A DNA stretch of 64,000 nt from Candidatus Hydrogenedentota bacterium (lineage in GTDB: Bacteria > Hydrogenedentota > Hydrogenedentia > Hydrogenedentales > JAEUWI01). Shown here piece after piece: positions 24,662 through 33,641 of the stretch (the stretch's first letter is position 1; each line of letters begins with the position of its first letter). The notes under the pieces are model-generated. The model worked only from the letters and a program-made list of their open reading frames with translations, ran no database searches and had not been told where the DNA came from. The DNA lies in NCBI GenBank assembly GCA_016182605.1, contig JACPGE010000008.1, forward strand, positions 99,014 to 163,013, in the 5' to 3' direction. A program made the position numbers and the translations under genes.

Positions 24662-25336
24662 ATGGCGGAAGGCTTGGAAAACGTCGTCGCGCTCCCCCAG
24701 AAGCAACACCTCAAAGTGCTGGACAAGTCCGGCGTTCCGGTGCGGGAATGGGCGGATGAGACCCTCATGCTCGAACACGGGCGGGGCTCCGAAGCTGCGT
24801 ATGAGGAGTTGGTCCGCCGCCACCAGCGGGGGGTGCTGAACTATACCTTCCGCATGGTGAACAACCGCCAGGTCGCGGAAGAATTGACCCAGGAAGTGTT
24901 TATTGCGCTGGTGAAGAACGCGGGGCGCTATCAGCCCACCGCAAAGTTCACCACGTACCTCTATACGATTGCCTCCAATATCGTCTCCAAGGAATGGGCG
25001 CGCCAAAAACGCCGCCCGAAACTGTTCAGCCTCTCCTCGTGGTGGAACGGCCACGACGACGAAGACGGGCTCAACCCCATGGAACATATTGGCGACGAGC
25101 GGGCCAGCGTGATGGCGGCGTTCCGGCGCGGCGAGATCTCGGAGGCGGTTAATGCCGCCCTGCGCCACTTGCCGGCCCACCAGCGGGAAGCCTTTGTGCT
25201 GCGGCGCTTCCAGGACCTGTCGTACGAGGAAATTGCCGATGTGATGGAGGTGCCCGTGGGCACCATCAAGTCGCGGATCGTGCGTGCCGAACGCGCGTTG
25301 CGCCCCTATTTGGAAAAGTACCGGGAATACGTGTGA
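24662..25336 (+). CDS. ECF (RpoE-type) RNA polymerase sigma factor
   Basis: 224 aa from the ATG at 24662 (AAGAG just upstream); the ORF track start at 24584 lies right after the -10 box. Region 2 is ELVRRHQRGVLNYTFRMVNN and AEELTQEVFIALVKNAGRYQ. Region 4 is LRHLPAHQREAFVLRRFQDL, then SYEEIADVMEVPVGTIKSRI. It directs polymerase to stress or envelope promoters. The next gene is a zinc-binding anti-sigma factor, so activity is held in check by that protein. Targets unknown. Confidence 0.93.
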   Translation: MAEGLENVVALPQKQHLKVLDKSGVPVREWADETLMLEHGRGSEAAYEELVRRHQRGVLNYTFRMVNNRQVAEELTQEVFIALVKNAGRYQPTAKFTTYLYTIASNIVSKEWARQKRRPKLFSLSSWWNGHDDEDGLNPMEHIGDERASVMAAFRRGEISEAVNAALRHLPAHQREAFVLRRFQDLSYEEIADVMEVPVGTIKSRIVRAERALRPYLEKYREYV

Positions 25337-25440
25337 TTGCCCGGTGGTGATACTGGCTGCGGGTTGTTAACTTGGGAACGATACGCCTGCTGCACGGATA
25401 CTTGGCTGTGTGCAGCGGCGCCTAACGTGGATTGAGTCCG

Positions 25441-26148
25441 ATGAAACTGGAGCATAAATTACAGCGGCATCCCTTCCGGTACCAATTGATGGCGTGGGCT
25501 GAGTCCCACGTCAATCCCGGTATCCCCGTGCCTGCCGCCATCGCCGCGCACCTGGCCGAGTGCCCTGAATGCGCCGAAGAAGCCCGCGAAATGCGCGCCT
25601 CCCTCGAATTCGTCGCGTTGGCCCCCGCACTGGAGCCCTCGGAAGAACTGACCTCCAGCATTCTCCTTCACGCCAAGGCCACGCGCAAGGCCGTCGCCCG
25701 CGAAGCCCGCCGCAATGCCGCGCCCATGGCCGCACTGCGCGGTCTCGGCTATGCCGCCGCCCTTTTCCTCGTCACCGGCCTCGTCTTTGGCGCCGTGCTC
25801 GGCAATCCCGCGCGCGAAACCGGCCAGACCGAGATCCAGCTCACCCACGCCCCCATGATGATTACCGAAGAGGCCGATCCTGGCGTCTCCCCCGAATCGA
25901 TCCGCAAGGCGAACGCCGAAGTGCGCACGCTCTCCGCGGCGGTGCAGGTGGCCGCGCGCAAGCAGACCCAGCCTCCGGAAATCCAGCAGCAGATCCGCAA
26001 CGTCAGCGCGCTCGACGTGGACATCGCGGCGGCCATCAAGGCCCTGGAACGCAACCCCGGCTGCGTCCGTGCCACGCACATCGTGCACGCGAACCTCAAG
26101 CGCCAGGCGGAAACCCTGCGCTCGCTGTACAAGCGCCAGACCCTCTAA
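25441..26148 (+). CDS. Membrane-anchored zinc-finger anti-sigma factor
   Basis: 235 aa from the ATG at 25441; the track's 25432 start is TTG. The ZAS signature H-x3-C-x2-C is seen in IAAHLAECPECAEEAREM (about residues 37-54). One membrane helix lies at about 101-120 (GYAAALFLVTGLVFGAVL). The C-terminal about 115 residues face the periplasm and are helical (EIQQQIRNVSALDVDIAAAI). Such proteins bind and silence the partner sigma factor until a signal arrives. 104 bases after the sigma gene. Confidence 0.85.
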   Translation: MKLEHKLQRHPFRYQLMAWAESHVNPGIPVPAAIAAHLAECPECAEEAREMRASLEFVALAPALEPSEELTSSILLHAKATRKAVAREARRNAAPMAALRGLGYAAALFLVTGLVFGAVLGNPARETGQTEIQLTHAPMMITEEADPGVSPESIRKANAEVRTLSAAVQVAARKQTQPPEIQQQIRNVSALDVDIAAAIKALERNPGCVRATHIVHANLKRQAETLRSLYKRQTL

Positions 26149-26175
26149 ACGGGCCGCTATAACGCAGCGGATTCT

Positions 26176-27303
26176 TCAGGCACTCGCTGCGGCCACGCTC
26201 CGGAAAATCTCCAGCGATTTCACCGCCGTCTTCTCCCAACTGAACGCGCGCGCCCGGGCTATCCCCTGTGCCGCCAGCCGCTGCCGCAAGGCCTCATCGG
26301 TCAACAGCAGCGCAAGCTGATCCGCCATCTCCTCCACCGACCAGGGATCCGCGAGCAGTCCCGCGCCGTCGAGCACTTCCGGCAAGGCGCACGTGGTGGG
26401 GCCGAGCACCGGCGTGCCCGAGGCCATCGCCTCCACGGCGGGTATCCCGAAGGACTCGCAGAGCGACACGAAGAACAGCGCTTCCGCCTCGCGCATGAGC
26501 GCGGGCATGTCTTCACGGCCCACATGGCCGATGAAATGGATGCGTTCCGGATGGGGGACGGCCTTCGCCGCACGCATCACGGGAGCGGTGCTTGCCGTTG
26601 CCGCGTCTTGCGCGCCCGCGATCACAAAGTGTTGGGGCAGTTCCGGATGCTGTGCCATGCACCGGCCAAAGGCCTCGATCATGCGCACCAGATTCTTTCG
26701 CGGCGAGAGGCGGCCCGTGAACAGTACAAAACGTTCCGGCAGCCGGTAGGTCTCCCGCACGTGCGCGGCTGCGACGGCGTCGTGCACGGCGGAGAAGGCC
26801 GGGGCGCATGCGTGGTGCGTCATTGAAATGCGATTCAGGGGAATGCCCGACAAGGCCGCGAGCTGTTGCCGCGAATCTTCACTCACTACAATGACATGCT
26901 GCGCAAAGCACCGCGCCATCCGCGTGGCACGCGCCAGGCCGCGGCGATCCCGGGCGCTCAGGCATTCCGCCTGCTCCCGGTAGAGGCCGTGATGCGTGAC
27001 CACCACGGGACACGGACAACCGAGCGGCGTCTGCAATACGGGCGCGAAGAAGAGGTCTGGCGGCTCGCGGCGCAGTTCACGGGAGAGCCGCAGGAGCGTC
27101 CAATAACGCCCTGCGGGCAGCACGCGGATCTCCGCGCGGGGCGGCGCGATGGGAAAGCCCGGCAGGGGCGGACGATCGAGGTAGATCCGGAAGCGGCAAC
27201 CGGTGTCCATTGCGGCGAAGGCCCGGAGCAATTCGTAACAATAGACCCCGGCGCCCAGCGGATTCGGCGAGTTTGCCGCGCGGCCATCAATGCCGATGAG
27301 CAT
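26176..27303 (-). CDS. GT4-family glycosyltransferase
   Basis: 375 aa with GT-B fold. The acceptor domain opens MLIGIDGRAANSPNPLGAGV with the glycine-rich loop. The donor domain shows FVLFTGRLSPRKNLVRMIEA and the E-x7-E motif in SLCESFGIPAVEAMASGTPV. Transfers a sugar, likely mannose-, rhamnose- or glucose-type, from a nucleotide donor to a growing glycan. Last gene of the four-gene surface-glycan operon, 14 bases after the methyltransferase. Donor sugar cannot be read. Confidence 0.92.
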   Translation of the reverse strand: MLIGIDGRAANSPNPLGAGVYCYELLRAFAAMDTGCRFRIYLDRPPLPGFPIAPPRAEIRVLPAGRYWTLLRLSRELRREPPDLFFAPVLQTPLGCPCPVVVTHHGLYREQAECLSARDRRGLARATRMARCFAQHVIVVSEDSRQQLAALSGIPLNRISMTHHACAPAFSAVHDAVAAAHVRETYRLPERFVLFTGRLSPRKNLVRMIEAFGRCMAQHPELPQHFVIAGAQDAATASTAPVMRAAKAVPHPERIHFIGHVGREDMPALMREAEALFFVSLCESFGIPAVEAMASGTPVLGPTTCALPEVLDGAGLLADPWSVEEMADQLALLLTDEALRQRLAAQGIARARAFSWEKTAVKSLEIFRSVAAASA

Positions 27304-27317
27304 GGGCGGGCCTCCCT

Positions 27318-28121
27318 TCAGGCCGTTTTCTCAATGCAGAGGAACTGGCCGGCGAAGGGGTAGGGCTTAATCGCCGAGTAGGCCCCGGCATGCGCCGCCA
27401 GGAACTCGTCCACGGCGGTCTGCGCCCCGGCGGAGAAGCAGCCGTAGTCGTCCACGATCAGGTGGCCGCCCACGGGCATGGTTTCATGCAGGAAATTCAG
27501 CGCGATCAGGATCGGCTCGTAAAAATCGAAATCGATGTATGCAAAAGCCACCTGCGCCGGCAATGCGGTGGAATGGATCGTCTTCTCGATGAAGCCCGGC
27601 ACAATCATCGTGCGCGCCGGCGGAAAATTCAGTTCCCGAAGGCGTCCGCGCACCTCCTCGATTGGAAAGGCCATCCGGCCCTCATAGGCCTCCATGGAGC
27701 CCACGCCGAGAATGTCGTCGATCAGCACGTCCTTCTCCGTGGGCCTGGGCAGTCCCTGGAAGGAATCGAAGAGCCACAGCTTGCGGTCCGTGTCCTGAAT
27801 CTCGTTCGCCATCAGCGCCGACGTCGCGCCCGCCGCCACACCAAACTCGCAGATATCGCCCGGAACCTTCAGGGCCCGCCGCAGGTGCTCCAGCACATAG
27901 ATCGCCTCGCTCACGTTGGTGCCCGTCAGACGCGCCATCAGTTCGGCGCGCCGGGGCGAAGGGGGCAGGGGCGCAAAGCCCAGTTCCCGGTAACAGCCTA
28001 TCGTCTCTTCAATCAGGGCCAGGTGCTTGCGCGAATCCACCTTGGGGCGCTCGATGTGCCGCACTTCCAATTGCAGCGGTGACAGGCACCCGTTAATGAG
28101 GCTCTTGATCATTTCTTTCAT
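27318..28121 (-). CDS. TylF/MycF-type O-methyltransferase
   Basis: 267 aa from the ATG at 28121 (GGGG upstream); the longer ORF overlaps the next gene. SAM-dependent TylF fold: ICEFGVAAGATSALMANEIQ, LWLFDSFQGLPRPTEKD, the metal-binding YIDFDFYEPILIALNF and GGHLIVDDYGCFSAGAQTAV. TylF-type enzymes methylate sugar hydroxyls, so a methylated sugar in the glycan is likely. Third gene of the operon. Confidence 0.9.
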   Translation of the reverse strand: MKEMIKSLINGCLSPLQLEVRHIERPKVDSRKHLALIEETIGCYRELGFAPLPPSPRRAELMARLTGTNVSEAIYVLEHLRRALKVPGDICEFGVAAGATSALMANEIQDTDRKLWLFDSFQGLPRPTEKDVLIDDILGVGSMEAYEGRMAFPIEEVRGRLRELNFPPARTMIVPGFIEKTIHSTALPAQVAFAYIDFDFYEPILIALNFLHETMPVGGHLIVDDYGCFSAGAQTAVDEFLAAHAGAYSAIKPYPFAGQFLCIEKTA

Positions 28122-28243
28122 GGGACCCCGCCGTCTGGGCGCACGGCCGTCTTCCGCGCGCGTTGGGAAAAATAGAGTGTACCCGCAGGACCGCGCACGG
28201 CGCAATTGCGCGGGCACAGGGCAACGCATCAATCCCCCTGACG

Positions 28244-29713
28244 TCATCCACCCCGCGTTCGCGGCCTCATCGCGCGGGCGAGTTCCCGGAATTCCTTGGG
28301 ACGCATCACCCCCGTACCCAGAGAGAGCGCCACAAAGAGGGCCAGTGCCGCCGCGCCGCTCCACAGTGTGGCGTCATACCACCACCGCAGGGCAAGGGCG
28401 GCCGCCAGAAACACCTGCGGCAAAATCAACGCGCGAAGGGGCACCGCGAGCCCCAGATACAGCACGTACGCGCTCTGAGTCACCGCACCAAATCCCACCG
28501 CCACAACATAGGCCCAGCCCGCGCCGGCCATGCCGTAGTGCGGCAACAGCAGCAGATTGCCCAGCACGCTGACACTGGCCGTGGCAATGTTCAACAGGGT
28601 CATGGCGCCGGGACGCCCCAACGCAACGATGCTCAGACCGACAATCCCCGACTGCACGGCCAAGCAGGTGCCCGCGAGCAGCGCCCACAACACGGCCGTC
28701 ATTGGGAGGTAGTCCTCTGAGAACAGCAGCCTGATCACGGGCTGCTCCACCGCAAGCAGGGCGAGCACACCGCAATAACTGAGAAAAGCCACAAGCGAAA
28801 GCGTGCGATGCAGGAGCCGCGCGGCGCCTTCGCGATCGCCCTGTGCTATGCGCTCGGAGATTCCCGGAAGATAGGGCACCAGTGCCGCGCTCAGCAGGCG
28901 GCTGATCGCGCCCGGCACGCGCTTGGCCATCTCGTAGGTGGCCACCGCGCCCGCCGCAATGGCGGGATCCAGGAGCCAGAACAGCAAGAGCGAATCGAGG
29001 CGTTGCGTGGTAAACGAGAGCAGGTTGTTCCAATGCAGCGGCCAACTGAAGCGCACCGCATCCCGGTAGCGCCGCCACTGCACGTCTGCGAGCCGCAGGC
29101 GGGGCAGCCCGGCAAAGCTCGCGGCGGCTCCCACGGCATAGGAGAGGATCGTGCCGATCAGCAGCGCGTTCAGCCCCAGCCCCAGGCCCCAGAGCAGCAG
29201 CGATACGAGGAACATTTGCACGATCGACGCCACACCGATCGCAGCCGCGCGGTGCGCATAGCGGTTCAGGCCCGCGGTGGCGCCCATCGCCGAGTCGCGC
29301 TGTGTGGCAAACAGCATCAACGGCGCGAGCGCCCACAGATAGGGGAAGAGGTGCCTCCAGTTGGGATTGGCAGCATACCGTGCGGGGTCGCCCGCCGCCA
29401 TCCACGCCACTAACAACGCGCCGCCCAGCGCCAGCGAAATCAGCGCCTGCACGCCCAGCACGGACGTGATGAGGCCAGGCCGCTCTTCTTCGCGCGCCGC
29501 GGAGACCAGCTTGGGCAGCGCGGTATAGAGCCCGAAATTGTTGAGGATAAGCAGCAGATCGGCGCCGAGGATCAACAGGGTGAACGTGCCGACGTCATGC
29601 TGGGGCAGGGAATTCGTCAAGACCTTGCCGATCACCAGCACCGCCGCCATCGAGACCGCCATGCCCGCGATGGAGAGCACGGCGCCATGAATCATCGTGC
29701 GCCCGCTGCTCAT
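28244..29713 (-). CDS. Oligosaccharide flippase (Wzx-like, MOP superfamily)
   Basis: 489 aa with 12-14 membrane helices, for example AVLSIAGMAVSMAAVLVIGK, LLILGADLLLILNNFGLY, ALISLALGGALLVAWMAAG and VALSLGTGVM near the end. The first-helix pattern, and the extended ALPKLVSAAREEERPGLITS loop, fit polysaccharide biosynthesis exporters that flip lipid-linked sugars. Second gene of the operon, 22 bases after the Wzz-like gene. The pair Wzz-Wzx implies a Wzy-type pathway; no polymerase is in the window. Confidence 0.88.
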   Translation of the reverse strand: MSSGRTMIHGAVLSIAGMAVSMAAVLVIGKVLTNSLPQHDVGTFTLLILGADLLLILNNFGLYTALPKLVSAAREEERPGLITSVLGVQALISLALGGALLVAWMAAGDPARYAANPNWRHLFPYLWALAPLMLFATQRDSAMGATAGLNRYAHRAAAIGVASIVQMFLVSLLLWGLGLGLNALLIGTILSYAVGAAASFAGLPRLRLADVQWRRYRDAVRFSWPLHWNNLLSFTTQRLDSLLLFWLLDPAIAAGAVATYEMAKRVPGAISRLLSAALVPYLPGISERIAQGDREGAARLLHRTLSLVAFLSYCGVLALLAVEQPVIRLLFSEDYLPMTAVLWALLAGTCLAVQSGIVGLSIVALGRPGAMTLLNIATASVSVLGNLLLLPHYGMAGAGWAYVVAVGFGAVTQSAYVLYLGLAVPLRALILPQVFLAAALALRWWYDATLWSGAAALALFVALSLGTGVMRPKEFRELARAMRPRTRGG

Positions 29714-29735
29714 GCCGGGATGCTCTCTGGGCCCA

Positions 29736-31061
29736 TCAATCGTGTTGCGCCATCGCCGGCGCCTCCGTCCGCCGTGCAGGCCCCTGCAAGGCCCGCTGAA
29801 GCAGCGTCAACAAGACGGCAGCCACGCCCGCAATGGCCGTGACGCCCGCCACAATGCGCGCGCGGTGCGGACCCGCCGCGCTTTCCGGCGCAGGCGCAAG
29901 CGCCGCCTGCGTAAACGCCGGTCCGGAAGCACCCATCATCGATTCGACGCCTTCCAGCGCGTCCAGCGATCGGCGCAAGGTCCCCTCCACGCGCTCCAGG
30001 CCGTCCCGATCGGTCTTCGCATGGGCAAGCTGCACCCGCAGGGCGTCGGCATCCGTGCGCAACGATTTCCTGGACACGTCCAACTGCACCAGTTCCTCCT
30101 TGATACCGGCCAAGTGCAAGCGGCGTTCCACCGACAGCTTTTCCTTCCAGTCCGGCCCGGTTACCGGCGTATCCACCGGGGCCTCTTCCTCCTGCGGCGG
30201 ATACGACGTGGTGCGGCGGCGGGGTTGCGCAGTGCCCCCGGCGTAATGCAATGCGGCCAGCTCCGCGCCCACCACCTTCTCGTCGCGCTGACGTTCGACC
30301 AGGGCCAGATCCGTTTCGGTGACCTGCTGCTCCAACGCGGTCAGCCGTGCCTCATTCGCGGCCACGTCAAACGTGGAACGGAAGCGTTCCAGGTTCTTCT
30401 GGTTCTCGTCCCATGCCGTTTGCAGCGCGGCCTTGCGTTCTTCCACAAACTGCCGCGTGCCCGCCATCCGCGACTCGTGGATGGCGTCCGCCGCTGCCAG
30501 GCAAAGCGACGCCCACGTGTTCGCGGCAAACGCCGCGGCCTCCGGTGTGGACGCCGTATACGACAATTCCAGCACCTCTTGATAGACCGCATCGTCAGGG
30601 GTTTGCAGGGCGATGCGCGCGCGTGTGTTCATCGCCGAGGCCACCCGCTCCAGGGTGGGGCGCGTCTCGGGATACTTCTCTTGCAGCGCCGTGCGCAACG
30701 ATTGCACCACATCGCTGCCCTGGAAAAGCAGGGCAAAGTCCGGCATGCTCAGGCGTGTGCGGTGCGCACGTTGCGGCGATGCGTTCATGGCGATTCGCGC
30801 GTCCTCCGGCAGGGCAAGCGTCTCCAGGACCCGCAGCGCCGCCAGTCCATCGCGCCCACGGGATCCGTTTCCAGACAGGGTCTGGCCTTCGATGCCCTGC
30901 ATGACTTCGAAGGGCGTCGGTGTCACGACGAGTTGCACCGTGCAGCGGAATCGATCCTCCAGCCGCAGCACAAACAGCAGCGACAGCCCGGCCGCAATCA
31001 CCATGGCCGCGGCACACCGGAACACCAGAGAACCGGATCCAGGGGATGTTCTTTGAGACAT
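29736..31061 (-). CDS. Wzz/GumC-type chain-length regulator without a kinase domain
   Basis: 441 aa from the ATG at 31061 (GAGGAAAG upstream). Membrane helix at about 14-32 (FRCAAAMVIAAGLSLLFVL), a long periplasmic region with coiled coils (AAFAANTWASLCLAAADAIH, VERRLHLAGIKEELVQLD) and a second helix at about 400-422 (VAGVTAIAGVAAVLLTLLQ). This two-helix, coiled-coil layout is that of Wzz/PCP proteins that set polysaccharide length. No Walker motif at the C-terminus. First gene of the glycan operon. Confidence 0.82.
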   Translation of the reverse strand: MSQRTSPGSGSLVFRCAAAMVIAAGLSLLFVLRLEDRFRCTVQLVVTPTPFEVMQGIEGQTLSGNGSRGRDGLAALRVLETLALPEDARIAMNASPQRAHRTRLSMPDFALLFQGSDVVQSLRTALQEKYPETRPTLERVASAMNTRARIALQTPDDAVYQEVLELSYTASTPEAAAFAANTWASLCLAAADAIHESRMAGTRQFVEERKAALQTAWDENQKNLERFRSTFDVAANEARLTALEQQVTETDLALVERQRDEKVVGAELAALHYAGGTAQPRRRTTSYPPQEEEAPVDTPVTGPDWKEKLSVERRLHLAGIKEELVQLDVSRKSLRTDADALRVQLAHAKTDRDGLERVEGTLRRSLDALEGVESMMGASGPAFTQAALAPAPESAAGPHRARIVAGVTAIAGVAAVLLTLLQRALQGPARRTEAPAMAQHD

Positions 31062-31200
31062 GGGGCTTTCCTCGCTGCGTGACGACCCGGGCGAGTATAA
31101 CAACCGGCGCGGCCCTTCCGGTACCCCTTCGTGATGGCGGGGCGCACCACGCTGGACCAGGCGCAATGCCTGCCGCAATGAAACCGCCACGGCGGCATGT

Positions 31201-31206
31201 TATGAT
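31201..31206 (+). promoter_or_regulatory. -10 box for the small membrane protein gene
   Basis: TATGAT followed by ACGG, the same TATGATACG string as at 4901. 33 bases before the ATG at 31239, with GAGG in between. Confidence 0.35.
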
Positions 31207-31238
31207 ACGGCCTTCAAAACCGCAGCGCGAGGTATTCC

Positions 31239-31487
31239 ATGTTCCGGGTGGGCTTTGGCGAGATCCTGGTGATCATAATCATCGCGGGGATGGTGTACCT
31301 GCGCTACCGCACGCAGAAGGCCATGGCCGAGGCCAAGGTGCACGAATACGTGCGCTATATCGCGCCGGTTTCGCGCGGCGGGCAGGGCGCCTGGAAGATC
31401 GTAGTCTCCGCCTTTGCCGCCGGTATCGCCGTGAGCGCCGGCCTCGTCTATCTCGTCTGGCGCTATTTCCTGTCGAACCAGGGCTAA
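31239..31487 (+). CDS. Small membrane protein, 82 aa
   Basis: Two membrane segments: about residues 8-21 (ILVIIIIAGMVYLRY, with the adjoining charged RYRTQKAMAEAK) and about 55-77 (IVVSAFAAGIAVSAGLVYLV). GAGG lies nine bases before the ATG. Divergent from the glycan operon and convergent with the sulfatase. No family recognised. Probably real given its ribosome binding site, promoter and hydrophobic pattern. Confidence 0.65.
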   Translation: MFRVGFGEILVIIIIAGMVYLRYRTQKAMAEAKVHEYVRYIAPVSRGGQGAWKIVVSAFAAGIAVSAGLVYLVWRYFLSNQG

Positions 31488-31496
31488 GCCACGGCC

Positions 31497-32903
31497 TCAG
31501 ACACTGCCGTCGCCCGCCACTGGAAAGAGCGCCGAGGGCACCCGCGCCGATTGGAACAGCGCCTCGAATGCCGCCACCTTCTCCGGATGCGCGCCCGCAA
31601 GATCGCGGGTCTCACCCGGGTCCTCATCCAGCCGGTACAGCTCGATTGCGCTCCCGGCCTTGCCCGGGCGCACCGCTTTCCAGTCTCCCTGGCGGAGGGC
31701 CTGCGCAAAGCCGCCCTCGTGAAACTCCCAATAGAGGTAGTCGTGTTGCTGCTGGTCCCGCGGCCTGCCAAGCAGCGTGGGCGCCACGGAAAGCCCGTCG
31801 AGCCCCGCGGGCGCTTTCGCGTGCGCCAGCGCCGCCGCCGTGGGCAGGAAGTCCCAGTGACTCCACACCAGATCGCTCTCCGCGCCTCCGGGAATCGTGC
31901 CGGGCCACCACGCGATCATCGGCGCGCGTATGCCGCCTTCGTACAAGGCGCGTTTGTATCCCCGCAGGGGGCCGCTGCTCTGGAAAAACTCCGGGTCGCC
32001 ACCGCCCTCTTTGTGCGTGCCGTTGTCGCTAGTGAAGAAGACCAGCGTTTCCTCCGCGATACCGAGCGCCTGAAGGGTGTCGATGACACGCCCCACCTGC
32101 GCATCCAGCAGGGCGATCATGGCCGCGTGGCCCTTCTGCGGATCGGGCCAGTCCCGGTCTTGGTAGATGCCGTAGTCTGGAATCTCCATGCCGTCTTTCA
32201 GCTTGGCGCCGCGCTCGTTGTTCGCATGCGGGAGCGTAGGCGTAAAATAGAGAAAGAAGGGCGAACGCTGGTGGCGCTCGATGAAGCCGATGGCCTGGTC
32301 TGCGATCAGGTACGGGGCGTACTCGTTGCGCTCCACCGCCACATTTTCGTGTTCGCCGTCTTTGTTGTTGAGCGGCGCCTGCTTGTCATTGTCCCAGAGG
32401 TACTCGGGATAATAGGTGTGCGCGTGATGCTGGTTCAGGTAACCGAAGAACTCGTCGAAGCCTTTGCGGTTGGGAATGCCGGCCGTTTCGGGTTCGCCCA
32501 GACCCCACTTGCCGAAGAGGCCCGTGCGGTAGCCCGCATTCCGCAAGATCTCCGCCACGGTGCGATCCCCCGGCTCCAGCGGCACGAGCTTGTTGCCCCG
32601 AACGCGCGCATGGCCCATGTGCAGCCCCGTCATCAGCGCGCAACGCGACGGCGCGCAGACCGTGCTGCCCGCGTAACACTGCGTAAAGCGCAGCCCCTCG
32701 CGCGCCATCCGATCGATGCGCGGGGTCTGGATCGTTTTCTGGCCGTAGCAGCCCAGATCGCCGTAGCCCAGATCATCCGCCAGGATGAAGACGATGTTGG
32801 GCGGGCGCAGACCGGGCTGCGCTGTGGCGGGCGCGCCCAGGATCAACGCACCCGCGCCACAAGCCGTTTGGAGCAGCCATTCCCTGCGGTTCATGTTGCG
32901 CAT
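31497..32903 (-). CDS. Exported type I sulfatase
   Basis: 468 aa. N-terminal export signal with NRREWLLQTACGAGALILGA, Tat-like. The maturation motif C-x-P-S-R is present in TVCAPSRCALMTGLHMGH, so formylglycine formation is expected. Metal ligands are in IVFILADDLGYGDLGCYGQK and VFFTSDNGTHKEGGGDPEFF. Hydrolyses sulfate esters, probably on sulfated polysaccharides in the periplasm. It starts four bases after the lipoprotein stop, forming a two-gene unit. No formylglycine-generating enzyme gene is nearby. Confidence 0.94.
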   Translation of the reverse strand: MRNMNRREWLLQTACGAGALILGAPATAQPGLRPPNIVFILADDLGYGDLGCYGQKTIQTPRIDRMAREGLRFTQCYAGSTVCAPSRCALMTGLHMGHARVRGNKLVPLEPGDRTVAEILRNAGYRTGLFGKWGLGEPETAGIPNRKGFDEFFGYLNQHHAHTYYPEYLWDNDKQAPLNNKDGEHENVAVERNEYAPYLIADQAIGFIERHQRSPFFLYFTPTLPHANNERGAKLKDGMEIPDYGIYQDRDWPDPQKGHAAMIALLDAQVGRVIDTLQALGIAEETLVFFTSDNGTHKEGGGDPEFFQSSGPLRGYKRALYEGGIRAPMIAWWPGTIPGGAESDLVWSHWDFLPTAAALAHAKAPAGLDGLSVAPTLLGRPRDQQQHDYLYWEFHEGGFAQALRQGDWKAVRPGKAGSAIELYRLDEDPGETRDLAGAHPEKVAAFEALFQSARVPSALFPVAGDGSV

Positions 32904-32907
32904 GCGA

Positions 32908-33492
32908 TCACTTGGGTCCCACGACGAGGTTGAGCATCGAGCCGCTGTCCTGCTTCATCAGCGTTACCGACAGTACCCGATCGTCCTTCTCGTAATGCAG
33001 CATTTCCATCGTGCCCGCCGTGGACATCGTCTGCGTTTCGGTCCAGCCCTGCTCTTTGCACGCCTTCACGTAATAGTCTTTCGCAGCGGCAAGATCGGCG
33101 CTGAGCGTCGCCTGCACCACCATGTTTCCCGATTCGGTCATACTGCTGATCAACTTCATCCCCTCATACTGCGGCACGTCTTTCGGGAAGTCCGCCGGCA
33201 GTTTTGTGTTCTCGCCGTAATGCGCCTCCGCGCCGTCCGCGCCCTTGATGTGCATTTCTGCCGTGCCGCCCTCCTGTTTCGTCTCAATATTGATCGCGTT
33301 GCCCTCCGCATCCGTGCCGGAAATCTTTACATTGCCCCCCTCCAGGTTTACATCAAGATTGTGCCCCTCCTTCGCCGCCGCCTGCTCCGCGGCCACTTCC
33401 GCCGCCTCATCCGCCGCCTTGCCGCAGCCGGAAGCGGCCAGGATCAGTGTGGCGGCCAACGCGGCCGGCGCCAAATATCTCAGTGGGTTCAT
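32908..33492 (-). CDS. Small lipoprotein, function unknown
   Basis: 194 aa. Signal with lipobox (LILAASGC), then an Ala/Glu-rich linker (EAAEVAAEQAAAKEG), a short beta segment (LDVNLEGGNVKISGTDAEGN) and a C-terminal domain from about residue 97 (KLPADFPKDVPQYEGMKLIS ... AAAKDYYVKACKEQGWTETQ) resembling small envelope lipoproteins. First gene before the sulfatase. AGGAGG lies just upstream of the ATG. Confidence 0.75.
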   Translation of the reverse strand: MNPLRYLAPAALAATLILAASGCGKAADEAAEVAAEQAAAKEGHNLDVNLEGGNVKISGTDAEGNAINIETKQEGGTAEMHIKGADGAEAHYGENTKLPADFPKDVPQYEGMKLISSMTESGNMVVQATLSADLAAAKDYYVKACKEQGWTETQTMSTAGTMEMLHYEKDDRVLSVTLMKQDSGSMLNLVVGPK

Positions 33493-33571
33493 GGTCTTCC
33501 TCCTTCAGGTCGGTGCATGCCGGGTCCCTGCCGCCACAGACAATACCCATGCCGCGGCGGCGGACCCCGCC

Positions 33572-33577
33572 AGTATA
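33572..33577 (-). promoter_or_regulatory. -10 box for the lipoprotein-sulfatase unit
   Basis: TATACT read on the minus strand, about 80 bases before the ATG at 33492. The -35 is unclear. Confidence 0.35.
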
Positions 33578-33628
33578 GTACATGCCCGTGCCGTTCGAAT
33601 AGTGCTACGCCGCGCCCCGGCTTTGCGC

Positions 33629-33634
33629 TACAAT
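33629..33634 (+). promoter_or_regulatory. -10 box close to the fdhD start
   Basis: TACAAT at 33629-33634 ends seven bases before the ATG at 33642, which would make the mRNA leaderless. The ATG at 33633 overlaps the box itself and is therefore unlikely to be transcribed from this promoter. Confidence 0.4.
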
Positions 33635-33641
33635 GGGGTTC

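Noticed and set aside
30839-30910. Tyrosine-kinase domain after the Wzz-like protein
   Set aside because: No Walker motif or tyrosine-rich tail occurs in or after the gene; it is a stand-alone chain-length type protein.
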